This document shows, piece after piece, positions 1 to 8,700 of a stretch of DNA of 64,000 bases (position 1 is the stretch's first letter; each line of letters begins with the position of its first letter). The position numbers and the translations under genes are program-made. The stretch spans positions 1-64,000 of the forward strand of contig JAFXCD010000023.1 of assembly GCA_017521605.1 (NCBI GenBank), read 5' to 3'. This DNA is from Lachnospiraceae bacterium (GTDB lineage Bacteria; Bacillota; Clostridia; Lachnospirales; Lachnospiraceae). The notes under the pieces are model-generated. The model saw nothing but the letters and a program-made list of their open reading frames with translations, searched no databases and was not told where the DNA came from.

Positions 1-90
1 GGGGTCACAAAAATGTGCCTCAAGAGTGGTGACGCACACCTCTATCTATTACAGGATAATTGTGATATAGGAATAAAGAATAAGCAATAG
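1..90 (+). CDS. Possible C-terminal tail of a gene entering from the left edge
   Basis: Frame 1 is open from the first base to a TAG at 88-90, giving 29 residues ending in GIKNKQ. There is no start inside the window, so if real this is only the tail of a longer gene. It is not recognisable. It lies 26 bases before a toxin-like small gene, so it could be the end of a larger toxin or secretion-related gene, but it could equally be chance open sequence. Confidence 0.25.
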   Translation, partial: GVTKMCLKSGDAHLYLLQDNCDIGIKNKQ

Positions 91-116
91 ATAGAATAAG
101 ACTGCTTGGAATTCCT

Positions 117-452
117 ATGTGTTTAGCATACCAGAGTGGTACAGCTTCTATATTTAGAAACGGAGAATTGTATGAAGATTTCATAGAAGTAGATGGACAT
201 AGAATAGAGGCATTGGCAGAAATAGAAATAGATGGAGATAGACTAATTTTAAGAGATATTGCTATTTATTCAAATGAAGGAGATATTCCTAATAGGATTG
301 GGGCAAGTGCAATGAAAAAATGGCTTGATTCAGTAAAGGAAGCAGCAAGAAGTCAAGGATTTAAACAAGTGCAAATAATAGGACAACGTGCCCGGCATTC
401 AACATCGGCGAATCCTGGTAGTATAATCAACCGCGTTTTTAATTTAGAATAG
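117..452 (+). CDS. Small hypothetical protein, possibly an orphan toxin-tip domain
   Basis: A 111-residue protein, predicted soluble, with no signal peptide or membrane segment. The body (about residues 20-75) is acidic and has alternating hydrophobic strands. The C-terminus has a basic, Ser/Asn/Gly-rich patch (QRARHSTSANPGS, about residues 89-101) of the kind seen at the ends of polymorphic-toxin C-terminal domains. That resemblance is by eye only. The ATG at 117 has only a weak ribosome site (TTGGA), and no long upstream toxin gene is fused to it, so it may be a displaced cassette or a pseudogene remnant. The next gene follows after 9 bases, in the order expected for toxin then immunity protein. 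Function not established. Confidence 0.5.
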   Translation: MCLAYQSGTASIFRNGELYEDFIEVDGHRIEALAEIEIDGDRLILRDIAIYSNEGDIPNRIGASAMKKWLDSVKEAARSQGFKQVQIIGQRARHSTSANPGSIINRVFNLE

Positions 453-461
453 AGGTGACAA

Positions 462-710
462 GTGAATACAGAATTTTATGAGCAGTTAAATGATTTAGTG
501 GATATTCATAATAATTGCACTTCAAATGGTGAGGAAATCTTTTGTTTTGATTTGATAAAAAAAATAGTTGATGGTGAAGTGTTAAAGGAAAATATAAATG
601 AGGAACAACGAATATTGGCTCAAAAACAGTTGGTTGAATCACTTGAGTGGTTTCAAATTATAGGTGTAACAATTGAATATCAAGAGGAACTTATGAAAAT
701 TATTAGTTAG
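462..710 (+). CDS. Small acidic hypothetical protein, candidate immunity partner
   Basis: An 82-residue acidic, probably all-helical protein. It starts with GTG at 462, preceded by a good ribosome site (AGAGGTGA, 451-458). No family is recognised. It sits 9 bases after the 111-residue toxin-like gene and is acidic where that protein ends in a basic patch, which fits an immunity protein but does not prove it. An IS110-family element begins within about 100-250 bases downstream, so the locus may have been separated from its original terminator. Confidence 0.6.
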   Translation: MNTEFYEQLNDLVDIHNNCTSNGEEIFCFDLIKKIVDGEVLKENINEEQRILAQKQLVESLEWFQIIGVTIEYQEELMKIIS

Positions 711-957
711 AATTTACAAGGATTTTTGTTAAATATTTAATTATATCTCTACTTAAGGACACCAACCACCTAAAAAATAACCACGGTCTTTAAATTAATC
801 GGAATGGCTCTCACCGAAGGTGAGGTAACCCATGAAGCCTGCAAATAAAAAGTCAAGGATAAATTGAAAAACCTTTGAAAACCTTATATAGGTTAAAAAA
901 TTAGGTGTCAAAATAAGACCACCACGTCAGTGCTGGTCTGAAAATCATAGTGGATAA
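711..957. other. Non-coding stretch: 3' flank and probable right end of the IS110 element
   Basis: No convincing gene is seen. The stretch contains a short hairpin (CTCACC/GGTGAG, 810-824, loop GAA) and a second hairpin at 916-939 next to the transposase stop codon. An 8-base motif ATCGGAAT at 798-805 recurs in inverted orientation at 2344-2351 on the other side of the transposase, which could mark sub-terminal ends of the element. Confidence 0.4.
916..939 (-). terminator. Hairpin just after the transposase stop codon
   Basis: AGACCA (916-921) pairs with TGGTCT (934-939), and an inner CAC/GTG continues the stem. Read on the minus strand the hairpin is followed by TTATTTTGAC, so it could end the transposase transcript. 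Confidence 0.4.
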
Positions 958-2166
958 TTAAGATTTCGGAAGAGATGCAAGATATTCTTTCACTCGTCCG
1001 TAGTAGATTCTTAGAAATTTATTGGCACCTGCGGTCATATAGACATAATAGGGTTTGCCTTGGGCACGCTTCTTGTCTAAGAACTGATATACAGGGTCAT
1101 CTTGTGGATGTGTTTTAATTAAGGCATCCATTACCTGAAATAGTGCTTTTCTAAGGTCAGAAGAACCTCGTTTTGAAGTTGGAACACTCTTTTGTTCATA
1201 GGTTCCGGATTCATTAACACCGGGGTCTACACCGGCAAAGGCAGTAATAGCACCTTTGTGAGTGAAGCGGGAAACATCACCAATCTCAGCCATTAGTTGA
1301 GGACCAAGTGAAGGACCAACCCCTTTCATAGCCATAACAATAGGATACTCGGGGAGTTTAGATGCAGTTTCGTTCATTAAGGTGCGAAGTGATTCAACAG
1401 TTGTAGAGGCACTATTAAGCTGGTCAACAGCCTGCTTGATAATAATCTTTGTAATATCATTCTTAGGAAGTACAGGAACAAGTTCCTTGGCTTTTCCATA
1501 GATTTCTTCAGCTTTGGACTGGCTGAAATTGTACTTCTTACGTTTGCACCAGTTTTGATAATGGTCAACAAAGGCGTTTCGGGACATTTTACGGACACAG
1601 TCCACATGCCAGTATGTAGATGCAAAATCAACCCATTTCTGGCTACCATCACTACGTGCAGGGCTGTCAAAGTAAGCATTAACACCAGGATAGGTTTGAT
1701 CAAGGATACCGATGAGATTATTCTTCATAGCAGTCTTATGCTTCATGTAAAAGCCAAACTGACGGTTCATGGCTTTTAGCTGATTGCGTAATTCATCCAT
1801 AAGACTATACTGTTTGAGACTTTGCCACTTGTCAAGTGCATATCGTGCAATCTTAACAGCGTCAGCTTTATCGGATTTGACTTTACGAAGGGAATCATTA
1901 TCAAAATCCTTGATAAGTTTTGGGTTAATGGCACTGACGAAAAGGTTAGCCTCTGAAAGCTGATGGGCAAGGACTTCATAGTAACGTCCTGTATGCTCCA
2001 TTACGATTCGGGACTCACCTTCAACAGAGTTGATGAGTTCTACAAGTGAATGGATGTCACTGGTTGTGTGTTTGATTTCAAAAGGTGTAGAAACGATTTC
2101 GCCAAAAGGCCGCATAATAGCAACCATACTTTTACCTTTAGAAACATCGATACCTACTGCGTTCAT
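958..2166 (-). CDS. IS110-family transposase (DEDD recombinase)
   Basis: A 402-residue protein of full family length. The N-terminal RuvC-like domain shows the DEDD tetrad: D7 in GIDVSKGKS, E57 in VMEHTGRYYE, and D99 and D102 in KSDKADAVKIARYA. The C-terminal Tnp_20 domain has GVGPSLGPQLMAEIGDV followed by FAGVDPGVNESG and the serine-bearing KRGSSDLRKAL block. IS110 enzymes use both domains and a bridge RNA encoded in the element's own non-coding end for RNA-guided recombination (established for the family). The gene looks intact, with no frameshift. It is on the opposite strand to its neighbours, and its non-coding flank at 2167-2343 is the natural place to look for the bridge RNA if this belongs to the IS110 group proper. 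Confidence 0.93.
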   Translation of the reverse strand: MNAVGIDVSKGKSMVAIMRPFGEIVSTPFEIKHTTSDIHSLVELINSVEGESRIVMEHTGRYYEVLAHQLSEANLFVSAINPKLIKDFDNDSLRKVKSDKADAVKIARYALDKWQSLKQYSLMDELRNQLKAMNRQFGFYMKHKTAMKNNLIGILDQTYPGVNAYFDSPARSDGSQKWVDFASTYWHVDCVRKMSRNAFVDHYQNWCKRKKYNFSQSKAEEIYGKAKELVPVLPKNDITKIIIKQAVDQLNSASTTVESLRTLMNETASKLPEYPIVMAMKGVGPSLGPQLMAEIGDVSRFTHKGAITAFAGVDPGVNESGTYEQKSVPTSKRGSSDLRKALFQVMDALIKTHPQDDPVYQFLDKKRAQGKPYYVYMTAGANKFLRIYYGRVKEYLASLPKS

Positions 2167-2343
2167 AAATTTGTCACTCCTTAAGATTATTGCAATGGAT
2201 AAATACCAGTTTTACTCATTGCCTATTCAATCTACTGTGGTGTGACACGAACGTACCTAAGGCAGTTCAACCTGCATAAAACGAACGCTGCGAATGAGGA
2301 GCTGGTTATCAGTCTACATGGCGGACGTTGAAGTCCAAGATTA
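2167..2343 (-). ncRNA. Candidate bridge-RNA region upstream of the transposase
   Basis: This is the 177-base non-coding segment 5' of the transposase start on its own strand, where IS110-group elements encode the bridge RNA. Short self-complementary stretches are visible, for example GGAC/GTCC around 2329-2342 and GTGT/ACAC near 2240. No target or donor loop can be assigned without knowing the insertion site. If the element is of the IS1111 group, the RNA would instead lie in 806-957. Confidence 0.3.
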
Positions 2344-2543
2344 ATTCCGATATACCAATTGCTCCATACATTCTAACAGCTTAAGCAATAAGATGGATAA
2401 TTCCTTACTGGCTGCAAGGGATATTAACCATAAATATATTGTAGTAGATTAATTTAGAGACCTTAGGGCGAAAATTGCCATTTGGGTGCACATAAGGACA
2501 GCTACAATCAAAACTTACGATTGAGTTCAAAAACGCTGGTTTT

Positions 2544-2596
2544 AACGTACTCTTTTCAAAACAATTAAATGTTTTGGAAGGAGTACGTTTTTTTTC
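2544..2596 (+). terminator. Strong rho-independent terminator
   Basis: AACGTACTC (2544-2552) pairs with GAGTACGTT (2581-2589). The stem continues through four A-U/G-U pairs and CAAAACA/TGTTTTG (2557-2563 with 2570-2576), giving about 20 continuous pairs and a 6-base loop, followed by a T run. It reads on the plus strand although the only gene just before it (the transposase) is on the minus strand. It may be the original terminator of the 117-710 transcript, now separated from it by the IS element. Confidence 0.85.
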
Positions 2597-2614
2597 ATAT
2601 TTTTCCAAAAAATA

Positions 2615-2643
2615 TTGCAAGATTTGCATTTACATGGCATAAT
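2615..2643 (+). promoter_or_regulatory. Promoter of the phosphatase-kinase-surface protein operon
   Basis: TTGCAA (2615-2620) and CATAAT (2638-2643) are separated by 17 bases, a sigma-A type arrangement. It lies 85 bases before the first gene and just after a strong terminator. Confidence 0.55.
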
Positions 2644-2727
2644 GGAATGTGGAGTATTATGGGACAAGTATTGGAAGCCCATAAAATATTTCAAAGAGAT
2701 ATATTTTAGTGAAAGAGAGTACATATT

Positions 2728-3495
2728 GTGGAATATATAGCTTCGGCCAGTACAGATATAGGAATTTCGAAGAAAACGAATCAGGACAGTGCTGCTGTGA
2801 AAGGGATATCAGTAGGAGATAAAAAGTGTGTTCTGGGAATATTGTGTGATGGTGTAGGTGGTTTGCAGATGGGTGAGATTGCAAGTGCCACCATGGTGAA
2901 GGCATTTAGTAAGTGGATGACTGAGAGAATGCCTTATTTGCTTGCCAAAGGTGTTACTGAGGATGATGTGAAGAATGAATGGGCTGCCTTGATTGGAAAA
3001 TACAATGAAAAGATTAAGGTATATGGTGCAGAGAAGAGAGTTAAGATAGGAACTACGCTGGCTGCTGTACTTTTGCTGGAGGATAAATACTATATCGTAA
3101 ATATCGGAGACAGCCGTGTTTATGAGATTGAGAAGGAAATAGAGGTTCTTACCAGAGACCAGACTATCGTGGAGAGGGAGCTGGAGCAAGGGAAGATTAC
3201 TCCCGAGCAGGCCAAGGTGGACCCCAGAAGGAATATTTTGTTACAGTGTATCGGCGTTTCGGATATGGTATATCCGGAGTTCTTTACAGGGGATAGGAAG
3301 CAGAATGCTGTATATATGTTGTGCAGTGACGGATTTAGACATGAGATTGCACCGGAAGAGATATATGAACGTTTCAAACCGGACAATATGACTACAGTAG
3401 AGCAAATGAAAGAAAATGAACTTGCCTTAATAGAGTTGAACAAGCAGAGGCAGGAGCGGGATAATATTTCGGTTATTACCATAAGAACATACTAG
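2728..3495 (+). CDS. PP2C-family Ser/Thr protein phosphatase (PrpC/Stp-like)
   Basis: A 255-residue single-domain metal-dependent phosphatase. The family motifs appear in order: TNQDSA near residue 20, CDGVGG with a metal-binding Asp near 45, NIGDSRVYEI around 125-135, LCSDGFRHEI around 200, and the terminal ERDNISVITI. It is expected to remove phosphate from Ser/Thr in the cytoplasm. The start is GTG at 2728 behind AGAGAG. The kinase gene begins 11 bases after its stop, the usual prpC-prkC order, so the pair probably forms a reversible switch. It is the first gene of the operon that ends with the giant surface protein. Confidence 0.92.
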   Translation: MEYIASASTDIGISKKTNQDSAAVKGISVGDKKCVLGILCDGVGGLQMGEIASATMVKAFSKWMTERMPYLLAKGVTEDDVKNEWAALIGKYNEKIKVYGAEKRVKIGTTLAAVLLLEDKYYIVNIGDSRVYEIEKEIEVLTRDQTIVERELEQGKITPEQAKVDPRRNILLQCIGVSDMVYPEFFTGDRKQNAVYMLCSDGFRHEIAPEEIYERFKPDNMTTVEQMKENELALIELNKQRQERDNISVITIRTY

Positions 3496-3506
3496 CGGAG
3501 GAAGAA

Positions 3507-5204
3507 ATGCTGGAAATAGGCTCACTTGTCGATGGCAAGTATAAGATATTAAGTGAAATCGGTCATGGTGGTATGAGTGTTGTATACATGGCCATCAATG
3601 AAAAAGCAAATAAAACATGGGCGATTAAGGAAGTCCGTAAGGATGGTGTGTTGGATTTTGAGGCAGTGCGTCAGGGACTTATCGTAGAAACGGATATGCT
3701 TAAGAAATTGAAGCATGCATATCTGCCCAGTATTGTAGATGTAATAGAGAATGAGAACTCTTTTTTGATTGTAATGGACTATATAGAGGGAAATGCACTT
3801 TCTACAACCCTCATGGAATACGGACCGTTACCACAGGAATATGTGATTGAATGGGCCAAGCAGTTGTGTGATGTGTTGGGGTATCTGCACTCCAGAACAC
3901 CGGCCATTATATATCGTGACATGAAGCCGGCTAATATTATGTTGAAGCCGGATGGCACCATTACCTTGATTGACTTTGGTACAGCACGTGAGTACAAGGA
4001 AAAGAATCTGGCAGATACTACCTGTCTGGGAACCATAGGATATGCAGCACCGGAGCAGTTTGGCGGTATGGGGCAGACAGATGCCAGAACGGATATTTAT
4101 TGCCTGGGTACCACCCTGTATCATTTGGTGACGGGGCATAACCCTTCGGAGCCACCTTATGAGGTAAAGCCTATCAGAGAAATTAACCCTACTTTGTCCA
4201 GTGGTTTGGAAAATATTATACTGAAGTGTGTACAAAAGGATCCGGAGGAACGTTATCAGTCCTGTGCGGAATTGATGTATGACCTGGAGCATTATGATGA
4301 GATTGATGATATGTATCAAAAGGCTCAGAAGAAGAAGTTGGGTGGTTTCGTGTTGACCCTGTGTATGTCCATTTTGTTTGGAATTGCAGGACTTTTAACC
4401 AATTATGCGTCACAGGAATTGGCTTCCGATGAGTATTTGGAAATCATAGCGGATGCAGAGAAAACGTTGGATTATGATGAGAAGGTCGAGCTGTACCGCT
4501 CCGCCATGCTGGTGTCCAATAAAGCAGGAGAGAAAGAAGCATATCTGGGATTAATCAAGCTTTTTAAAGAGGATAGCAAATATGATATTGGAGAAGAAGA
4601 GATCCTTGTAAAATCCCTCAAGAATAATAAGGAAGAATTGAAGGATAATGTAGAAAGCTTTGTGGAGTCCCATTTTGAAACAGCTAAGCTGTATTGGTAT
4701 TATTACGAGTATGGCGAGGACAGCATGAAGCACATAACAAGAGCCAAGCTGGCTGTCCCATGGTTCCAGGAGGTTATACAGAACGCTTCGGAGGATTATC
4801 CTAATCTGGGTATGGCAAAGGCGTATGCTTTCATTGGTGAATTTTATCGGGATGTGGATGGACTTAAGATGGAAGCCAGTGACCGCGGATTGTATATGCC
4901 ATTTTTCCAGAAGCTTGATGAGTTAATGACAGCGGTATGCGAAGATGATAAAGAAAGTGAGATGGTCAAGCTGGAGATGTTGGAGCTGGCAAGGTTTTCC
5001 ATTCACAAGTATGCTACTGATTTCAAGAAGGATGGCGTAACAGAAGACGAGATACTCTCTTTGTTTGATAGACTGAATAGTTATTTGGAAGGAGTCAGAA
5101 CTACAACAGATATGACAGATACTATGAAGTTAGAGAGCTTGAAGATGATGGTGGAAACACAGAAGGCAATAACAACAGCATACGGAACAAAGGGGGATTC
5201 ATAA
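3507..5204 (+). CDS. Membrane Ser/Thr protein kinase (PrkC/PknB-type, no PASTA repeats)
   Basis: A 565-residue protein. The kinase domain covers about residues 1-265: Gly-rich loop GHGGMSVVY, ATP lysine K41 (WAIKEV), catalytic D138 in YRDMKPANI, metal-binding D156 in IDFGTAREY, and a GTIGYAAPEQ activation segment. One transmembrane helix follows at about 278-299. The remaining 265 residues should lie outside the cell; they are acidic and helical and contain no PASTA repeats, so the sensed signal is probably not muropeptide in the classical way. It follows the phosphatase by 11 bases and precedes a small membrane protein by one base. The co-transcribed giant surface protein suggests that envelope structure is what the kinase monitors or controls (inference). 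Confidence 0.92.
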   Translation: MLEIGSLVDGKYKILSEIGHGGMSVVYMAINEKANKTWAIKEVRKDGVLDFEAVRQGLIVETDMLKKLKHAYLPSIVDVIENENSFLIVMDYIEGNALSTTLMEYGPLPQEYVIEWAKQLCDVLGYLHSRTPAIIYRDMKPANIMLKPDGTITLIDFGTAREYKEKNLADTTCLGTIGYAAPEQFGGMGQTDARTDIYCLGTTLYHLVTGHNPSEPPYEVKPIREINPTLSSGLENIILKCVQKDPEERYQSCAELMYDLEHYDEIDDMYQKAQKKKLGGFVLTLCMSILFGIAGLLTNYASQELASDEYLEIIADAEKTLDYDEKVELYRSAMLVSNKAGEKEAYLGLIKLFKEDSKYDIGEEEILVKSLKNNKEELKDNVESFVESHFETAKLYWYYYEYGEDSMKHITRAKLAVPWFQEVIQNASEDYPNLGMAKAYAFIGEFYRDVDGLKMEASDRGLYMPFFQKLDELMTAVCEDDKESEMVKLEMLELARFSIHKYATDFKKDGVTEDEILSLFDRLNSYLEGVRTTTDMTDTMKLESLKMMVETQKAITTAYGTKGDS

Positions 5205-5205
5205 T

Positions 5206-5709
5206 ATGTCAGTAGAAGTATTGCAGATTATTACCTTAATGTTTTTTGTATTAAGTGGTGCTTTGTTCATTGTATCCATTTGTCTGTTCTTTGCTTTTAA
5301 TATACCGGGTGTCATTGGTAATCTAAGCGGTATCACAGCGAAGAAGGCGATTGAAGATATAAAGGCGAAGAATGATAATGTAGACAAGCTACAAGTAACC
5401 CATTCTCACTTTTTAAAGAATAAGCATACGGAAAAGGTGGCCGGTTCCGGCAATATAGGCCGTATGACAGGACCTTTCCGACATGGGAAGGGAACCAGAA
5501 AGCTGGGCAAGGTATTTGATAAAACGGCCTCCCTGGGAAAGAAGGATTTGGGCGAAACAGTACGTCTGGATACAGTAGAAGTAAGAGAAACAACGATTTT
5601 GTCTGCAAGCATGGAAAATGTGGTATTAATGCAGTGGACCGGCGAGCTGCCGACATTCAGTGTGGATGTAGATATTATCTTGTGTGAATGCACAGAAGCA
5701 ATTGAGTAA
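5206..5709 (+). CDS. Small single-pass membrane protein of the kinase operon
   Basis: A 167-residue protein with one N-terminal hydrophobic helix (about residues 5-28) and a polar remainder. A glycine- and basic-rich linker (about 65-105) resembles a flexible spacer, and the C-terminal 50 residues (ETVRLDTVEVRETTIL and after) look like a small beta domain. No family is recognised. It starts one base after the kinase stop, behind AGGGGG, so the two are translationally linked. A role as partner or substrate of the kinase, or as an accessory to the giant protein downstream, is inference from position only. Confidence 0.75.
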   Translation: MSVEVLQIITLMFFVLSGALFIVSICLFFAFNIPGVIGNLSGITAKKAIEDIKAKNDNVDKLQVTHSHFLKNKHTEKVAGSGNIGRMTGPFRHGKGTRKLGKVFDKTASLGKKDLGETVRLDTVEVRETTILSASMENVVLMQWTGELPTFSVDVDIILCECTEAIE

Positions 5710-5751
5710 AGGGAATTTTGAAAAGTTTGAAAATCAGAAAGGTGTAAGGTT

Positions 5752-8700
5752 ATGAATGAAACAACGCTAAGGATGAGGAAAACATTAGCTTTCATGATGA
5801 TATGGGTCTTATTATTTAATAATATTCCCATGTTGAATTGGGTGGTTAATGCACAGGAAAGTGGGAATGTGTCTGTATCGGATAATGGTTCCGTAACCGG
5901 TGGTGATGTAACCGGTGGAGATTATGAAGTCATCAATAAAGAGTATATCAGTTTTAGTGATGATAAGTTTGCTGTCTCCGTGGGTGATTCAGATTGGCAA
6001 AAGTATGACTACAAGGTATTGACCAGTCCGGTCAAGGCGATTTATGAAGATGGAATGTGGGATATTAGCGATTGTGATTTCCCTTGCAGTTTCGAGGTTT
6101 TGAGAACGGATAAAAACAGTAATGAGGCAAAGCTGTTAAAATTTAAGATTGAAGGATTGCATACAAAACTGGAGTTTACGGCAGTTCCCGGTAAGGAGCA
6201 TATCTATGGTACCGCGAAATCTGTTGAGATTTCCGCAGAGTTTGATGATGATGCCATGAAAAATGGTAGAGAAATAACTTACACTGTTGTAGATCTTGTT
6301 ACTAATGAGTATGGTGAGGAAGTAGAAAGTAACAACAGCCAGATTGCTTATATTAAAAAGGAGAATGGTAAAAACATCCTTGTTTTTAATGACGGTCAAG
6401 TCGGAAAGATCAGAATAAAGGCATCTGTAGGAAAGAGCGGGAAGTATGCTGAGAGTAAAATAGAACATGATGTGCAGATTGTGAATGAGGCGAAGCCGGA
6501 AGAACAACCTAAGTATCATCGTTGGACAGATGCTGATGGCTGGGTAGAGGTTGAGGAAAATGCGATATATGATCATATATTAATGGTAAAGCCGCCTACT
6601 GGTTATGAATTGTTGATGGATAATAAAATAGAGGGTCACGAAAAGAAGACTTATAATAGATATCAAGAGGGGGTATATGAAAAAGCATTTTATTTACGAA
6701 ATAAAACTACCGGCGGAATTACAGAAGCATATAGTGTAGTGGTTGATAAGACCGGACCACAGATAATAAAAGCAGAGTATAGTCAGTGGTTTGGTGGTGA
6801 AAAGAAAAAGAAGGATAATTATGGTAATGAATCTACGGAATATATCTATGGAACATATATTCCGATGACAGAGAAGAATAATGAAGGAAAACCAAAATAT
6901 AATTATGAATATGTAACACTGTACTATAATGAAGCTGTGAATATGACCTTTACTATTGATGAAAGCGATTTGAAAAAGGTTGAGGCTAAGATTTACAGAA
7001 ATGGAAACGAGTGTACAGAAGAGATTCGTGACCAAAATGATAAGAAAGAGATTATTACATATAGTATTCCCTATAATGATAATCCAAATGAATCAGTAAA
7101 TTATTATGTGGTAAAAATAAAACTTACTGATAATGTGGGCAATATAACGAATTATACATCAGAAACTATTTGTTTGTTGCCAAGATTAACATATTTATCG
7201 TCAGGATATTTTGCATATGACGAATTTAAGAATGGTATTCCGAAAAGGGTGGATTATTATGTGTTGGTAGAAGGTGAGAATGGTCAAAAAAAAGAAAGTT
7301 ATAGTTGGGGGGGGGAGCCTAACGCAAAAGTGTATTTTAATGAATCATTTTCCATGTGGTTTCCCAATAGTTTTAATAATCCTAATCTACATATATTAAC
7401 TGCTTCTAAGAATGGTATAGTACATCAACCGATGGGGAGCGGTGTTAATAATGCTTATGGTGTTGTAGGTATAGCAGATGAAGGCGAATATAAAATTACT
7501 ATATATAATACTATAAATAAGGAAAATCAATTAATAGAAACGCTTATATATGATAAGACACCTCCATCAATTGAGGCTACTTATGAAGGCGAACGATATT
7601 TGGTGAAGAAGAACGGTGTAGAGAAAACTTTGCCTAACAATTATGAAAATGGTAAAGATTCAGATTATGAATTCTATTATGAGGGTGATGTGAATCTGAA
7701 ATTTACCATTACAGAACCCAATTTGTCAGAAATAATATTTAAGGATTCATACTATACAGATGACAACCAACCCACAGTGGAATGGACACGGGAAGGTGAT
7801 AAATGGATAGCAGAATATAAGATTGAAGAATCCAAGGAAGGTGACCATCAGATTATAATAACCGCTAAGGATAAGCTTGGTTATGAAACAACTTTTACAT
7901 CTGAACACTTAATGATAGAGAGGGAGAAAGCGAAGTTAGACAGAAAGGTTTATACCCCATGGCTTACGTCAAATGATATTATAGGTGTTCCGGGTTATTC
8001 TGCTCCTGATAAGGATTATGTAGCAGGGGATGATGAAAATGTAAAATTGTATTATAATGGGGATATGGAAATGACATTCTATATCAAAAAGAAAAAGATG
8101 GATACAAATTGTATTACGTTTAAAGATAGTACAAAGGCTGACCCTATTCAATTAGAGTGGACAAAGGTAGGTGACGAAAACAGCGATATATGGAAGGCGA
8201 CCTATAAGATTGCAGAAACAGAATTAGGAGAGCATATCATTACTTTAAAATATCAGTATGATGAAGAATATGATATTAATTGGACTTCAGAAAAAATAAA
8301 TATAATCGATACTACGTTACCAAAGATTAATGAAGTCAAATACTCCGGTATTAAAAGAGTTGAAAATGCAGATGGTTCTGAACCTGAAAATGTGAATGCA
8401 ACTCAAATAAGTGAAGAGATGAAAGTATTTGCTAATGGTGATTTATGGCTATTTTTTGATGTTGAAGAAGCAAATATTGATGATATTAAGAAACTAGTTT
8501 TGGTAGATAATGGAGTTGCAATAGAGCATGAAGTAGATGAATGGTATACGTTACCAGATAATAAGAAAGAGTGGTATAATCCATACAGAATTCCTTCGGC
8601 CCGAAACGAGAAACATAGGATTATCTTAAAATATGTAGCAGAGGATTCCACAGAAACAGTACTTTGGACGTCGGCAGAGATACTTATGGATAATATTGAT

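Larger units (their letters stand above)
798..2351 (-). mobile_element. IS110-family insertion element, approximate limits
   Basis: The core is the IS110-type transposase gene at 958-2166. The limits are guesses based on an inverted 8-base match, ATCGGAAT at 798-805 and ATTCCGAT at 2344-2351; this gives about 1.55 kb, a normal size for the family. IS110 elements lack long terminal inverted repeats and do not make clear target duplications, so the true ends cannot be fixed by eye. Both flanks of the gene (about 150 and 177 bases) are non-coding and hold short hairpins. In this family one such flank encodes the bridge RNA. Confidence 0.5.

Noticed and set aside
2405-2724. Small minus-strand frames between the IS element and the phosphatase gene
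   Set aside because: They overlap a strong plus-strand terminator and promoter, have no ribosome sites, and have low-complexity composition.
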